NCBI RefSeq assembly: GCF_029537735.1
Contig: NZ_JARPUQ010000003.1
Coordinates: 245,015-309,014, forward strand
Source of the DNA: Robiginitalea aestuariiviva
Lineage (GTDB): Bacteria; Bacteroidota; Bacteroidia; Flavobacteriales; Flavobacteriaceae
Direction: 5' to 3'
DNA length: 64,000 bases
Positions within the stretch are counted from its first letter, which is position 1, and each line of letters starts with the position of its first letter. Below, piece by piece: positions 43,108-51,444 of this stretch. The notes below the pieces were generated by a model, which saw only the letters and a program-made list of their open reading frames with translations, did no database searches and was not told the DNA's origin. A program made the position numbers and the translations under genes.

Positions 43108-43811
43108 GGTTGCAGGATTTTTGGGCGCAGGTCCGGGTTAAACAACAGGATGAATTTCAGGCGCTGGTCCTGGCCATTGGGGCTGAAAAAGCGCACATAC
43201 CCCGCCTGCAAACGTACCTGTGGGTTCAGGCGCACCCCCAGGCTGGCCCCCAGGCGGTAGTTCCAGATGCCCCCCTGGTGGGGCGTCAGCAGGGCCTCGG
43301 CATCGGCATTGGCATAGAGGCGGCGCGTCAGGGGTCGGCTGGCCAGGGCCCGATAGCGCAGGCGGTGGCGGGTAAAGCGTTCGCCTTCGTCGTTAAAGAA
43401 GCGCTGTTCTATGCGCAGGCGGTGGGAAAACCGAAAGCTGCCCAGGGGGCTGCGCCAGACAAATTGTTCCATGATGCGGTGCTCCTGCAGGTGGTCCGAA
43501 CGGTTTCCCCGGGGCAGGGCATCCTCAAAGGTTGGGTCTGAGTACATATAGCTGTATACCAGGGACCCCACCAGCCCGTTGGCCAGGCGGTAGTTCACCC
43601 CCGGGCGCACAATAAACCGGTTAAACCCCTGCAGGGTGCCGTGAAAGTGCAGGTGGGTCTCGTGGTGGATGGACAGGCGCTCGGACAGGCCATAATCCGC
43701 AAAATAGATGTACCAGGCCCCGATGCCCCGGGGTTCTTCCTGGGCATGGGCGCCGGCGGTCCCCAGCCAGACCAGTGTCAGGGCCAGCAAGGCCCGCAGG
43801 GGCTGCTTCAA
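43104..43811 (-). CDS. DUF2490 outer-membrane-type protein (paralogue 2)
   Basis: A 235-residue exported protein (signal LWLGTAGAHAQ) of DUF2490. GAWYIYFADYGLSERLSIHHETHLHFHG, described over two blocks, is followed by about ten amphipathic strands (FIVRPGVNYRLANG, FVWRSPLGSFRFSHRLRIEQ) and ends LKFILLFNPDLR. This resembles a small beta-barrel. It is paralogous to the next gene upstream and overlaps genes on both sides by 4 bases. Function unknown. Confidence 0.87.
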   Translation of the reverse strand: MKQPLRALLALTLVWLGTAGAHAQEEPRGIGAWYIYFADYGLSERLSIHHETHLHFHGTLQGFNRFIVRPGVNYRLANGLVGSLVYSYMYSDPTFEDALPRGNRSDHLQEHRIMEQFVWRSPLGSFRFSHRLRIEQRFFNDEGERFTRHRLRYRALASRPLTRRLYANADAEALLTPHQGGIWNYRLGASLGVRLNPQVRLQAGYVRFFSPNGQDQRLKFILLFNPDLRPKILQP

Positions 43812-44530
43812 GGGGCGGCAGGGCGTTTGCGCAGGTCCGGGTTAAAGAAAACCCCCAGCTGCAGGCGGTTGTAGTCCCGCCCGGTAAAACTGTTTTTCAG
43901 GAAGCCGGCCTGCAGGCTTACCGCAGGCGACAGGCGCGCCCCCAGGGCCAGATACAGGCGGTTCTGCCCGAAAAGGGGCTCCTGCAGGTTTATAAAAACT
44001 TCGTCGTAGAAGTTGATAAAAAAGGTATCGCCCAGGGGGTGGGTCAGCTGCAGGCGGTAGCGCGCCCGGTGCTGGGTCTCCGTGGGTCCGTCAAAATCCA
44101 GGAAGCGCTGCTCCAGGCGGTAGCGGTGCTCAAAGGCCAGGCGACCTACCTTATTTTTCAGGATAAACTGCTGGAAAATGCGGTGTTCCAGGATACGGTC
44201 CGGCAGGGCATCCCCATCCTCAAAGGTGGGATCGGTCCAGATGTAGCCGTACCCCAGGGTAACGATAGCCTGGTCTGTTAAATGGTAATTGGCCCCTGTG
44301 CGCAGTAGCAACTGGTTAAAGTTGCTGGAGGCATCGTAAAACCGGAACTGGGCCTCGGTGTGGATGCTCCATTTCTCGGCCACGCGGTTGGTGCCGAAAT
44401 ACATATACCAGGCGCCCAGCTGGTCTTCTCCCGTGTTTTGGGCCCACAGGCCCTGGCCGGCGCATACAAACAACAACAGGCCGAAAAGGCGGCCTGCTGT
44501 ATTACTTTTAATCCATGGCATGAAAGTCAT
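43808..44530 (-). CDS. DUF2490 outer-membrane-type protein (paralogue 1)
   Basis: A 240-residue exported protein; the start could also be the ATG at 44521 (MPWIKSNTAG). Signal ends LWAQN. The barrel-like part LGAWYMYFGTNRVAEKWSIH and LGYGYIWTDPTFEDG corresponds to GAWYIYFADYGLSERLSIH and SYMYSDPTFEDAL in the downstream copy, so the pair arose by tandem duplication. First gene of a three-gene operon with the hydrolase-OsmC fusion. Confidence 0.87.
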   Translation of the reverse strand: MTFMPWIKSNTAGRLFGLLLFVCAGQGLWAQNTGEDQLGAWYMYFGTNRVAEKWSIHTEAQFRFYDASSNFNQLLLRTGANYHLTDQAIVTLGYGYIWTDPTFEDGDALPDRILEHRIFQQFILKNKVGRLAFEHRYRLEQRFLDFDGPTETQHRARYRLQLTHPLGDTFFINFYDEVFINLQEPLFGQNRLYLALGARLSPAVSLQAGFLKNSFTGRDYNRLQLGVFFNPDLRKRPAAP

Positions 44531-44559
44531 GTTCAGGGTTGGTCCTTACTTTTGGGGCA

Positions 44560-44581
44560 GGGCGGGGCTGGTGCCCCGCCC
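44560..44581 (-). other. GC-rich hairpin after the S9 peptidase gene
   Basis: GGGCGGGGC (44560-44568), loop TGGT, GCCCCGCCC (44573-44581). A perfect 9-bp stem just downstream of the peptidase stop but without a T-tract on either strand. Possibly a 3'-end stabiliser or Rho-type pause. Confidence 0.45.
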
Positions 44582-44594
44582 GTTCCCATCCTAA

Positions 44595-46550
44595 TTACTC
44601 CTGCTCCGCCCCCCCGGATTCCATTTCGGGCTGCTCCATGGCATTGTCCCGGATGGGGGTGGCGGGCTCGCCCTTCAGGTAGGTGTCCAGGAAATTGAGC
44701 ACCTGCCCGTAGGCTTCTATCTGGTTTTCTTTTTTCACAAAGCCGTGGCCCTCGTCCTCAAAGAGCACGTATTCCACGGGCACGCCGTTGGCGCGCACCC
44801 CGGCCACAATCTCATCGGATTCCACCTGCAGCACCCGGGGGTCCTGGGAGCCCTGCAGCACAATAAGCGGCTTGGTTACCTGGTCCGTGTGGAAGAGGGG
44901 GGAAATGGCTTTCAGGCGCACGGAATCCGCGCTGTAGGGGTCGCCCATTTCGTCGTAGAGGGCATCCTTGAAGGAGGCCCACCAGGGCGGGATGGAACGC
45001 AGGGTACGGATCCAGTTGGTCACCCCAAAGAGGTTAACCCCCACGTCAAATTCCTCCGGGGCAAAGGTAAGGGCGGCCATGGTCATATAGCCCCCGTAGG
45101 AGCCGCCCAAAATGCCGATCTTCTCCCCGTCAATATCGGGTTGCTGGGCCAGCCAGTCCTTCCCGGCAATGCAGTCCTTCAGGTCCTTGTCTCCGTGGTT
45201 CTGGTTGTCCATCTGGTAAAAGGTCTTCCCGTAGCCGGAGCTGCCGCGGTTGTTAACCGCCAGCACGGCGTAGCCGTGGTTCACCAGGTACTGCAAGAAG
45301 GGGTTGAAATTCTGGCGGGACTGCCCCCCGGGGCCCCCGTGTACCCATACCAGGGCCGGTACGGGGTGGTCTGCGCTGGCCTGGTGGGGCCGGTAGTAGA
45401 TGGCCGGGATCTCCAGGCCGTCAAAGGAGGGGAAGCGCACCACGCTGGCGCGTACCAGGTGCTCCGGGGTGATTTCCGGGTTCAGCACGTCCGAGAGCTG
45501 GTTCATCTCCCCGCTTTCCAGGTCGTATACATAGAGGTTGGAGGGGGTGTGGGAGCCCCCGGCAAAGAAGCGCATCATGGCCTCGTCTGCCGCAAAGCCC
45601 ACGGAGGTCACGTCCATGCCGTCCAGGGCGGGCATGGCTACCGGCTTGCCGGTGGCCACCTCGGTTACCTCAATGGCGTTCTTGGCGTCCTGGTTTACGT
45701 ACGTTACCTGGTAGGTGCCTTTTTCCGTGAAGTAGGAACCGGAAATGTCCCAGTCCCGTTCCATCACCTTTTCGCGGGTGCCGTCTGCAGGGTTGTACCG
45801 CATCAGGTAGGCAAATTCCCCCCCGGCGTCGGTGGTGTAATAGAACCAGCCGTCCGGGCCCATGTCCTGGGCGCTGTTGGCGCTCTGGGTTTCATTGATC
45901 TGCACCAGGCTGCCGTCCGCTATTTTATAGAGGAACAGGTCCGCATCGTTGGTGTTCAAAGAGCGGGACAGGGCTATATAGGCCTTGTCATCCGAGATCA
46001 TCTCCACGCTGTACCCCTCGTCGTTCTGGTACACCAGCTCCGGGGTAAAGGTCTCCAGGTCCATCTGGTAGAGGTCCGTGAAGCGGTTGTCGCGGGCATT
46101 GCTGCCGTAAAAGAACGACTGCTTGTCCTCCGCCCAGCCGTAAAACAGGGCGCGGGCCCCGGCATCCGGGGTCAGGTCGCGGTGGGTGCCGTCTTCCTCC
46201 ATCAGGTAGATGTGCCAGATCTCATCCCCGTTGTTGTCCATGCGGAACAGTTTGCGGGTGTCTTCCGGGAAGAAGGAGATGGCAAAGGCCGAAGAGCTGT
46301 CCGAAGCCGTTACCGGCCGCCAGGTAGCGTCTGCCGTACTTACGGTATACACGTTGTAGATACCGGAGCGGTTGCTGTGGACCAGCAGCTCGCTGTGGTC
46401 CGGGGAGAAGCTGCCGCCCCCCACGGCCTCGTTGTCCATCATCTGGGCGATGGTGTAGGACTCCAGGGTTTCGGCCACCGAAGGCGCCTGGGGTTCCTGC
46501 TTGCAGGAAACCGCCAGGGCCAGGGCCAGTACAATTGCGATGCGTTTCAT
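44595..46550 (-). CDS. S9 family prolyl oligopeptidase-like peptidase, exported
   Basis: A 651-residue serine peptidase with a lipoprotein-type signal (ALALAVSC, Cys16). Residues about 25-380 form a beta-propeller with repeated aspartate-rich turns; the C-terminal alpha/beta hydrolase domain carries S484 in GILGGSYGGYMT. Acid and base lie in GSQDPRVLQ and DEGHGFVKK. Likely cleaves peptides (DPP IV/acylaminoacyl type) in the periplasm. Follows the VPS10-type gene by 31 bases on the minus strand and is probably co-transcribed. No neighbour defines the substrate. Confidence 0.92.
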   Translation of the reverse strand: MKRIAIVLALALAVSCKQEPQAPSVAETLESYTIAQMMDNEAVGGGSFSPDHSELLVHSNRSGIYNVYTVSTADATWRPVTASDSSSAFAISFFPEDTRKLFRMDNNGDEIWHIYLMEEDGTHRDLTPDAGARALFYGWAEDKQSFFYGSNARDNRFTDLYQMDLETFTPELVYQNDEGYSVEMISDDKAYIALSRSLNTNDADLFLYKIADGSLVQINETQSANSAQDMGPDGWFYYTTDAGGEFAYLMRYNPADGTREKVMERDWDISGSYFTEKGTYQVTYVNQDAKNAIEVTEVATGKPVAMPALDGMDVTSVGFAADEAMMRFFAGGSHTPSNLYVYDLESGEMNQLSDVLNPEITPEHLVRASVVRFPSFDGLEIPAIYYRPHQASADHPVPALVWVHGGPGGQSRQNFNPFLQYLVNHGYAVLAVNNRGSSGYGKTFYQMDNQNHGDKDLKDCIAGKDWLAQQPDIDGEKIGILGGSYGGYMTMAALTFAPEEFDVGVNLFGVTNWIRTLRSIPPWWASFKDALYDEMGDPYSADSVRLKAISPLFHTDQVTKPLIVLQGSQDPRVLQVESDEIVAGVRANGVPVEYVLFEDEGHGFVKKENQIEAYGQVLNFLDTYLKGEPATPIRDNAMEQPEMESGGAEQE

Positions 46551-46581
46551 ATCGATGGTTTAAGGTTGTCTTATCAGACGC

Positions 46582-49500
46582 CTATTCCATGGAAAAGGTT
46601 TCCGTCTCCTTAAAGGGAGACATGTCCAGCCCTTCCATGGTGCTGCGGTACTCCGCCCAGGCCTCTGCAAAGAAGGCGTTGGTGGCGGAGAGGGCTTTTT
46701 CCAGATCGGCCTGGGCAAAGGCCATCAGGCGGCGCTCCGTTTCGGTCAGGCCCGCAGGGCGGCTGGTGGCATAACCGGCGGCGTTGCGCAGGCGGGTCAT
46801 CACCGTCATCTCCGGGTTGCGGGTAATGCCCTGCCGCTTGTCTTCCTTGCCAATGTAAAGGGCCATCAGGCTGTCTACCTGTTTTACGATCTCCCTGGAT
46901 GCCTTCTGGGCGTCCTTAAAGCCGTCCTTATCCTTTTCCTTCATGGTCTTCTGCAGGTCCTCAGCAATCTTCTTGCTCTCGGCCAGCTGGCGTACGGCAT
47001 CGGCGGCGGTCTGCTGCCAACCCTCCAACTGTTTGGCGGCGGCGTAGGCCTCGTCTATAGCCTTGCGGGGTACCTCCAGGCGGGGATCCGATTCTACCGT
47101 AACCATGGTGGAATCCTTAGCTTCCCCAAATTGGGCCACCACCTTATAGGTGCCCGGCTTCACGGCCGGCCCGCCCGGTTCCCGGTTGCGCTTGCGCAGG
47201 GTGCGGGAGGGGAAGTCTGCCCCGGACTCGTCCAGGCCCCAGTAAATGCGGTGCAGCCCGGCGGAATCCGGGGTTTTGTACTTCAGGGTGCGGATCAGGC
47301 GGTCGCCGTCGTAGAAGGTAAAGATCACCGAATCTTTGGTGGCTTTCTTTTCGGCAGCTTCGCCTTCTGCTTCGTCCTCGCTTTTATCCTCCTTTTTGGC
47401 TTTGGGCATTTCTTTGCTGCCCTGCTTCAGGAAGTAGGTAATCATGGCCCCGCCCCGGCGGTTCTCGGCATTGTAGAGGGCGTCGCCCCCAAAGCGGCTG
47501 CCCGTGGGCTGCTGGTAGGCAGCGTGGTAGGCCGTGGGGGAGGGGAAAAGGGCCAGGTCTTTATTCAGTACGGCCGGGTCTTTGGCAATGGCCCGCAGCG
47601 GGCGGATGTCGTCCAGCACCCAGGCCGAACGCCCGAAGGTGCCGATGACCAAATCCTGCTCCCGGGGGTGGATCACCAGGTCTTTGGTCGATACGGTCGG
47701 ATAGCCGTGCTGCCATTTGGTCCAGCTGGCCCCGGCGTCCATGCTCATGTACAGGCCGTCGTCCGTACCCAGGAACATGAGTTTGGGGTTCTCCGGGTCT
47801 TCCAGGATGGAGAGGGCGTAAGAGGCCACATCGTTCCCGTCCACAATACGCTGCCAGGTTTTCCCGTAATCGCGGGTGCGGTAGGCGTATGGGGTATAGT
47901 TAAAGCGGCGGTAGTCGTTGGCCACCAGCAAGGCTTCGCCCGGGGTATTGGCCGAGGCGCGGATCTGCGGGATCCAGCTCCCCTTGGGCAGGCCTTTGAG
48001 GTTGGCGCTAACGTCTGTCCAGGTTTGCCCGCCGTTGCGGGTAATGTGCACCCGGCCGTCGTCCGTGCCCACCCAGAGCATGTCCCGCTCTACGGGCGAG
48101 GGCTCAATGACCAAAATGGTGCAGTGGTTCTCCGCCCCGGTGGCGTCCATGGTAAGGCCCCCGCTCTCGCTTTGTTTTTGTTTTTCCGGATCGTTGGTGG
48201 TCAGGTCCGGGGAGATCACCTCCCAGGTCAGGCCCTTGTCCGTGCTCTTGTGCACAAACTGGGAACCAAAGTATACGGTGTTGTTGTTAAAGGGGTCCTG
48301 CCCAATGCCGGCGTTCCAGTTAAAGCGCAGCTCGGTGGAATCGTCCGGGGGGGTGGGGCGTACGGTATAGTCGTTCCCGGTCATCCAGTCGTAGCGGCGC
48401 ACAAAGCCCTGCTGGCTCATGGCATAACCGTAGCGGGAATTGTCCAGGTCCGGCACCACGTCAAACCCGTCTCCAAAGGCGATTTCCTGCCAGTAACTGT
48501 TGCGGATGCCCTGGGCGCGCCATACATAGCCCGGCCCCCGCCAGGAACCGTTGTCCTGCATGCCCCCGTACACGTTGTAGGGGTATTCCTGGTCTACGGC
48601 AATGTGGTAGAACTGGGCCACGGGCAGGTTGCCCACAAAACGCCAGGTCCTGCCCCCGTCGCGGGTCAGGTTCAGGCCGCCGTCGTTCCCGTCCATCATA
48701 AACTGCCCGTTGGTGGGGTGGATCCACCAGGCGTGGTGGTCCGGGTGTACCCCGTTGTCTACCCCGTAGGCGGGCATGAGTTCGGTGAAGTTTTTCCCGC
48801 CGTCTTCCGACACGTTTACATAGGTAAAGACGGAATACACTCGGTTCTCGTTTTCCGGGTCTACATGAATGTCGGAATAGTAGAAGGGGCGGTTGCCAAT
48901 GTCGTTCTTGTTGTTGATCATCTTCCAGCTAAAGCCCCCGTCCGTAGATTTGTAGAGGGCGTTTTTCTTGGCCTCCACCAGGGCGTAGATAACGTCCGGT
49001 TTGCCCGGGGCAATGGCCAGGCCAATACGGCCCAGATCGCCTTTGGGCAGGCCGTCTTTTTCGGAGAGCTGCTTCCAGGTCTCCCCCCCGTCGTGGGTCA
49101 TAAACAGCCCGCTGCCGGGCCCGCCGGATTCAAAGAACCAGGGCCAGCGGCGGTGTTCCCACATGCCCACCAGCAGTTTGTTGGGGTTGGTGGGGTCCAT
49201 AACCATGTCTGCCACCCCGGTCTTGTTGTTTACAAAGAGGATCTTTTTCCAGGTCTTGCCCCCGTCTGTGGTCTTGAAGACGCCCCGCTCCGGGTGTTCG
49301 CCCCAGGGCGAGCCAATGGCGCCCACGTATACGGTGTTGGGGTCGGTGGGGTCAATAATAATCCGGTGGATGTGGCGGGTCTGCTCCAGGCCCATGCGCT
49401 GCCAGGATTTACCCCCGTCCAGGGTGCGGTATACGCCATACCCCCCGTTCAGGGAGTTGCGGGGGTTCCCCTCGCCGGTGCCCACCCAGACCACGCTGGG

Positions 49501-49788
49501 GTTGGACTGCTGTATGGCCACAGCCCCGATGCTGGCGGTTACTTCCTCGTCAAAGACGGGCTCCCATTTAATGCCCCCGGAGGAGGATTTCCACAGCCCG
49601 CCGGAGGCGGTGCCCACGTACATGACGTCGGGGTTCTCGGTTACCACATCAATGGCGGTAACCCGCCCGCTCATACCGCCGGGCCCGATGTTGCGCGGTT
49701 TTACGTCCCGCGCCAGTTTCATGTCAAAATTTTGTCCAAAGGCCGGAGCCACTGCCAGCAGCAGCAGGCTGAGTAAAAGTTGTCTCAT
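46582..49788 (-). CDS. Large VPS10/sortilin-type BNR beta-propeller protein, exported
   Basis: A 1068-residue exported protein (signal LLAVAPAFGQN). Two or more propellers built of sialidase/BNR-like Asp-box repeats: SSGGIKWEPV, LDGGKSWQRMG, TDGGKTWKKIL, HDGGETWKQL, TDGGFSWKMI, RDGGRTWRFVG, RNGGQTWTDV and others up to about 690. The C-terminal third has a FlgD-like segment (LIRTLKYKTPDSAGLHRIYW) and a helical tail rich in Lys/Glu. Often called glycosyl hydrolase, but it resembles sortilin-like binding proteins and no catalytic acid pair is evident. It precedes the S9 peptidase in the same operon. Confidence 0.88.
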   Translation of the reverse strand: MRQLLLSLLLLAVAPAFGQNFDMKLARDVKPRNIGPGGMSGRVTAIDVVTENPDVMYVGTASGGLWKSSSGGIKWEPVFDEEVTASIGAVAIQQSNPSVVWVGTGEGNPRNSLNGGYGVYRTLDGGKSWQRMGLEQTRHIHRIIIDPTDPNTVYVGAIGSPWGEHPERGVFKTTDGGKTWKKILFVNNKTGVADMVMDPTNPNKLLVGMWEHRRWPWFFESGGPGSGLFMTHDGGETWKQLSEKDGLPKGDLGRIGLAIAPGKPDVIYALVEAKKNALYKSTDGGFSWKMINNKNDIGNRPFYYSDIHVDPENENRVYSVFTYVNVSEDGGKNFTELMPAYGVDNGVHPDHHAWWIHPTNGQFMMDGNDGGLNLTRDGGRTWRFVGNLPVAQFYHIAVDQEYPYNVYGGMQDNGSWRGPGYVWRAQGIRNSYWQEIAFGDGFDVVPDLDNSRYGYAMSQQGFVRRYDWMTGNDYTVRPTPPDDSTELRFNWNAGIGQDPFNNNTVYFGSQFVHKSTDKGLTWEVISPDLTTNDPEKQKQSESGGLTMDATGAENHCTILVIEPSPVERDMLWVGTDDGRVHITRNGGQTWTDVSANLKGLPKGSWIPQIRASANTPGEALLVANDYRRFNYTPYAYRTRDYGKTWQRIVDGNDVASYALSILEDPENPKLMFLGTDDGLYMSMDAGASWTKWQHGYPTVSTKDLVIHPREQDLVIGTFGRSAWVLDDIRPLRAIAKDPAVLNKDLALFPSPTAYHAAYQQPTGSRFGGDALYNAENRRGGAMITYFLKQGSKEMPKAKKEDKSEDEAEGEAAEKKATKDSVIFTFYDGDRLIRTLKYKTPDSAGLHRIYWGLDESGADFPSRTLRKRNREPGGPAVKPGTYKVVAQFGEAKDSTMVTVESDPRLEVPRKAIDEAYAAAKQLEGWQQTAADAVRQLAESKKIAEDLQKTMKEKDKDGFKDAQKASREIVKQVDSLMALYIGKEDKRQGITRNPEMTVMTRLRNAAGYATSRPAGLTETERRLMAFAQADLEKALSATNAFFAEAWAEYRSTMEGLDMSPFKETETFSME

Positions 49789-49871
49789 TTCAGGTGTCGT
49801 TAGTTAGCCGCCTAAAGGTAAGAAAAAGGGGGAGGGGGGTAGTCTTAAAGAAGTGTTAAGGGGGAAGGGTC
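49789..49871. other. Start of the 879-base non-coding region 49789-50667
   Basis: No convincing gene lies between the VPS10-type gene and the DUF4145 gene. The first 80 bases hold the upstream region of the minus-strand operon and a purine-rich run. The rest is described under the hairpin cluster and the cassette boundary. Open frames here are short and coincide with inverted repeats. Confidence 0.6.
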
Positions 49872-50375
49872 GGCGGACCAGGGTCCGCCTCCCCAGGTTT
49901 GTTCATTTTCTTTGCTCGCCCAAAGAAAACGAACCAAAAGAAAAGGCGCCCTCGCTTAGGCGTTTTTGCAGTTTGCACTGCAAAACCAGGCATTGGAAGC
50001 TAAAGACGGTCCAAGGCTTCCCGCCTTCTTAACGCTTCCAATACCTTACGCTGAACCTCGGGGGGGGGCCGGCTGCGCCTGCATTTAGGTATCCGTGGTA
50101 TTGTTATATGCTGTGGCCTGAAGTGAACTTTGCTCTGATTCAGGGTATCGAGAACGGTCGGTGGGGCTGTGCCCCGCCTCCCAAGTCTTGCCACTTTTGG
50201 CAGGCGCTCCAAAAGTGGCCAAAAGAGCTGGCGGCTGACTTTCTGTTTCTACAAATCTACGTCGGCCGCACGTCCTCAGCCACTTAAACTACGCAACCGC
50301 AGGTTGCTCCGAAGTGGCTTCCCCAGGGCCTTTGCCGGCCTCCTTGATTTCTGACGAAACGAGAAAGTAGGCCGG
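49872..50375. repeat. Hairpin-dense non-coding element
   Basis: A series of perfect inverted repeats: 49872-49889 (8 bp, 2-nt loop), 49906-49929 (9 bp, TTTTCTTTG/CAAAGAAAA, 6-nt loop), 49964-49985 (9 bp, 4-nt loop), 49992-50000 with 50034-50042 (9 bp), 50163-50175 (5 bp), 50190-50219 (11 bp, GCCACTTTTGG/CCAAAAGTGGC, 8-nt loop), 50278-50319 (8 bp around a 6-bp inner hairpin) and 50335-50341 with 50369-50375 (7 bp). I recall similar CTTTGCTCGCCCAAAG-containing blocks as multicopy intergenic sequences in flavobacteria. It ends where the AT-rich block begins. Function unknown. Confidence 0.6.
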
Positions 50376-50630
50376 AAAAAATAGAAAATGAAACGCTAGG
50401 GTTTGCCAGCTGCGCGGGCATTAGAGAATGACATTCCCTGATTCTCAACACGTTTTGTTGAAAACCCCTAAAACTTCTATGGTTTTCCGTATTGGGGGTT
50501 AGGGGGATTGGTGGTAAATTGTAGGCTGTTCCCTCCGCTGCCCTTGTTTGATGGGCTATACCCACTTTTAGATAGATAGACCATTTTACCAAACTTATTG
50601 GGGATATAAACAAAGAAATAGAACATAATA

Positions 50631-50642
50631 CCCGTTGTGTGC
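50631..50642 (+). repeat. Left boundary of the cassette array (half site)
   Basis: CCCGTTGTGTGC. Bases 50634-50642 (GTTGTGTGC) are the exact reverse complement of 51283-51291, the bases that close the first cassette. It corresponds to the right half of the boundaries at 51283 and 52971; no matching left half is recognisable upstream. Confidence 0.6.
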
Positions 50643-50667
50643 AAGCTGAAAAAAGAAAACCGATAAA

Positions 50668-51276
50668 ATGAAATTAGAAAATTACTTATTACTTGATAGG
50701 TGTCCACATTGTAAAATCGATAGTCCTAGCCTGAGAGGAATAAACCAATTTACCTCAAGTGCATCAGATGGCTCTCGAGGGAGGATTTGGAAAACATATT
50801 TATGTGAAAGATGTGGTGGTGCTGTAAACGCATTTACGTGGTCACAAAACGGAGATGTGGCAAAGTGGTTTCCTGAAAGTTCAGTTACTGATGAATCAAT
50901 ACCAGACAAGGCTAAGGCGTTTTTGGACCAAGCTAAAAACAGTATTCATGCACCGTCAGGAGCGATAATGCTTTCTGCTAGCGCAGTTGATGCAATGTTA
51001 AAGGACAAGGGCTATAAAAAAGGGTCTTTGTACGCTAGAATAAATTCTGCAGTGGAAGACCATTTGATCACTGAAAATATGGCTACTTGGGCACATGAAG
51101 TAAGATTAGATGCAAATGATGAAAGACATGCTGACGATGATGCTGAATTACCGAATACTTCAGATGCTGAAAAAGCAGTGGACTTTGCTCTAGCACTTGC
51201 GGAATATCTTTTTGTATTTCCTTCTAAAGTTCAAAGAGGAATTAAAGATGCTACGGAATCCACAAGTGAAGAATAA
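50668..51276 (+). CDS. DUF4145 domain protein with zinc ribbon (cassette 1)
   Basis: A 202-residue protein. N-terminal zinc ribbon with C12/C15 and C46/C49 (RCPHC, LCERCGG), then a helical DUF4145 domain (HEPN-like) with APSGAIMLSASAVDAMLKDKG and NMATWAHEVRLDANDERHAD. DUF4145 occurs alone or fused to restriction and defence proteins and is uncharacterised. The gene is clearly AT-rich against its GC-rich surroundings. ATG is 34 bases after the left cassette boundary and the stop 6 bases before the right palindrome. Confidence 0.85.
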   Translation: MKLENYLLLDRCPHCKIDSPSLRGINQFTSSASDGSRGRIWKTYLCERCGGAVNAFTWSQNGDVAKWFPESSVTDESIPDKAKAFLDQAKNSIHAPSGAIMLSASAVDAMLKDKGYKKGSLYARINSAVEDHLITENMATWAHEVRLDANDERHADDDAELPNTSDAEKAVDFALALAEYLFVFPSKVQRGIKDATESTSEE

Positions 51277-51282
51277 AAGCCA

Positions 51283-51419
51283 GCACACAACAATGTATAA
51301 CCGCAATTACGGCGGATTCGACTACGTCCAAATCCACTCGAAATTACTAACGTCAGTGCTAAACCGAAAATTAACGTATATAAACCCGTAACTGACGGTT
51401 ATACGAGACCGTTGTAGCA
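51283..51419 (+). repeat. attC-like palindromic site 1
   Basis: Outer arms GCACACAAC (51283-51291) and GTTGTAGC (51410-51417). Inner arms TATAACCGCAATTACGG (51296-51312) and CCGTAACTGACGGTTATA (51385-51402) pair at 16 of 17 positions with one extrahelical base. Unpaired spacers AATG and CGAGACC lie between outer and inner arms, and the centre of about 72 nt is variable. This order (R''-spacer-L''-variable loop-L'-spacer-R', bulged base in the inner arm) is that of integron attC sites; the core GTTGTAG differs from GTTRRRY. Confidence 0.7.
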
Positions 51420-51444
51420 AATACTGAAAAACCAAAACGAATAA

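Noticed and set aside
47131-49776. 881-codon plus-strand frame opposite the VPS10-type gene
   Set aside because: Val/Gly/His-rich repetitive shadow of Asp-box repeats on the real strand.
50000-50354. Short frames of 60-70 codons inside the hairpin cluster
   Set aside because: They are arginine/proline-rich, coincide with inverted repeats and lack any domain. More likely by-products of the repeat structure.
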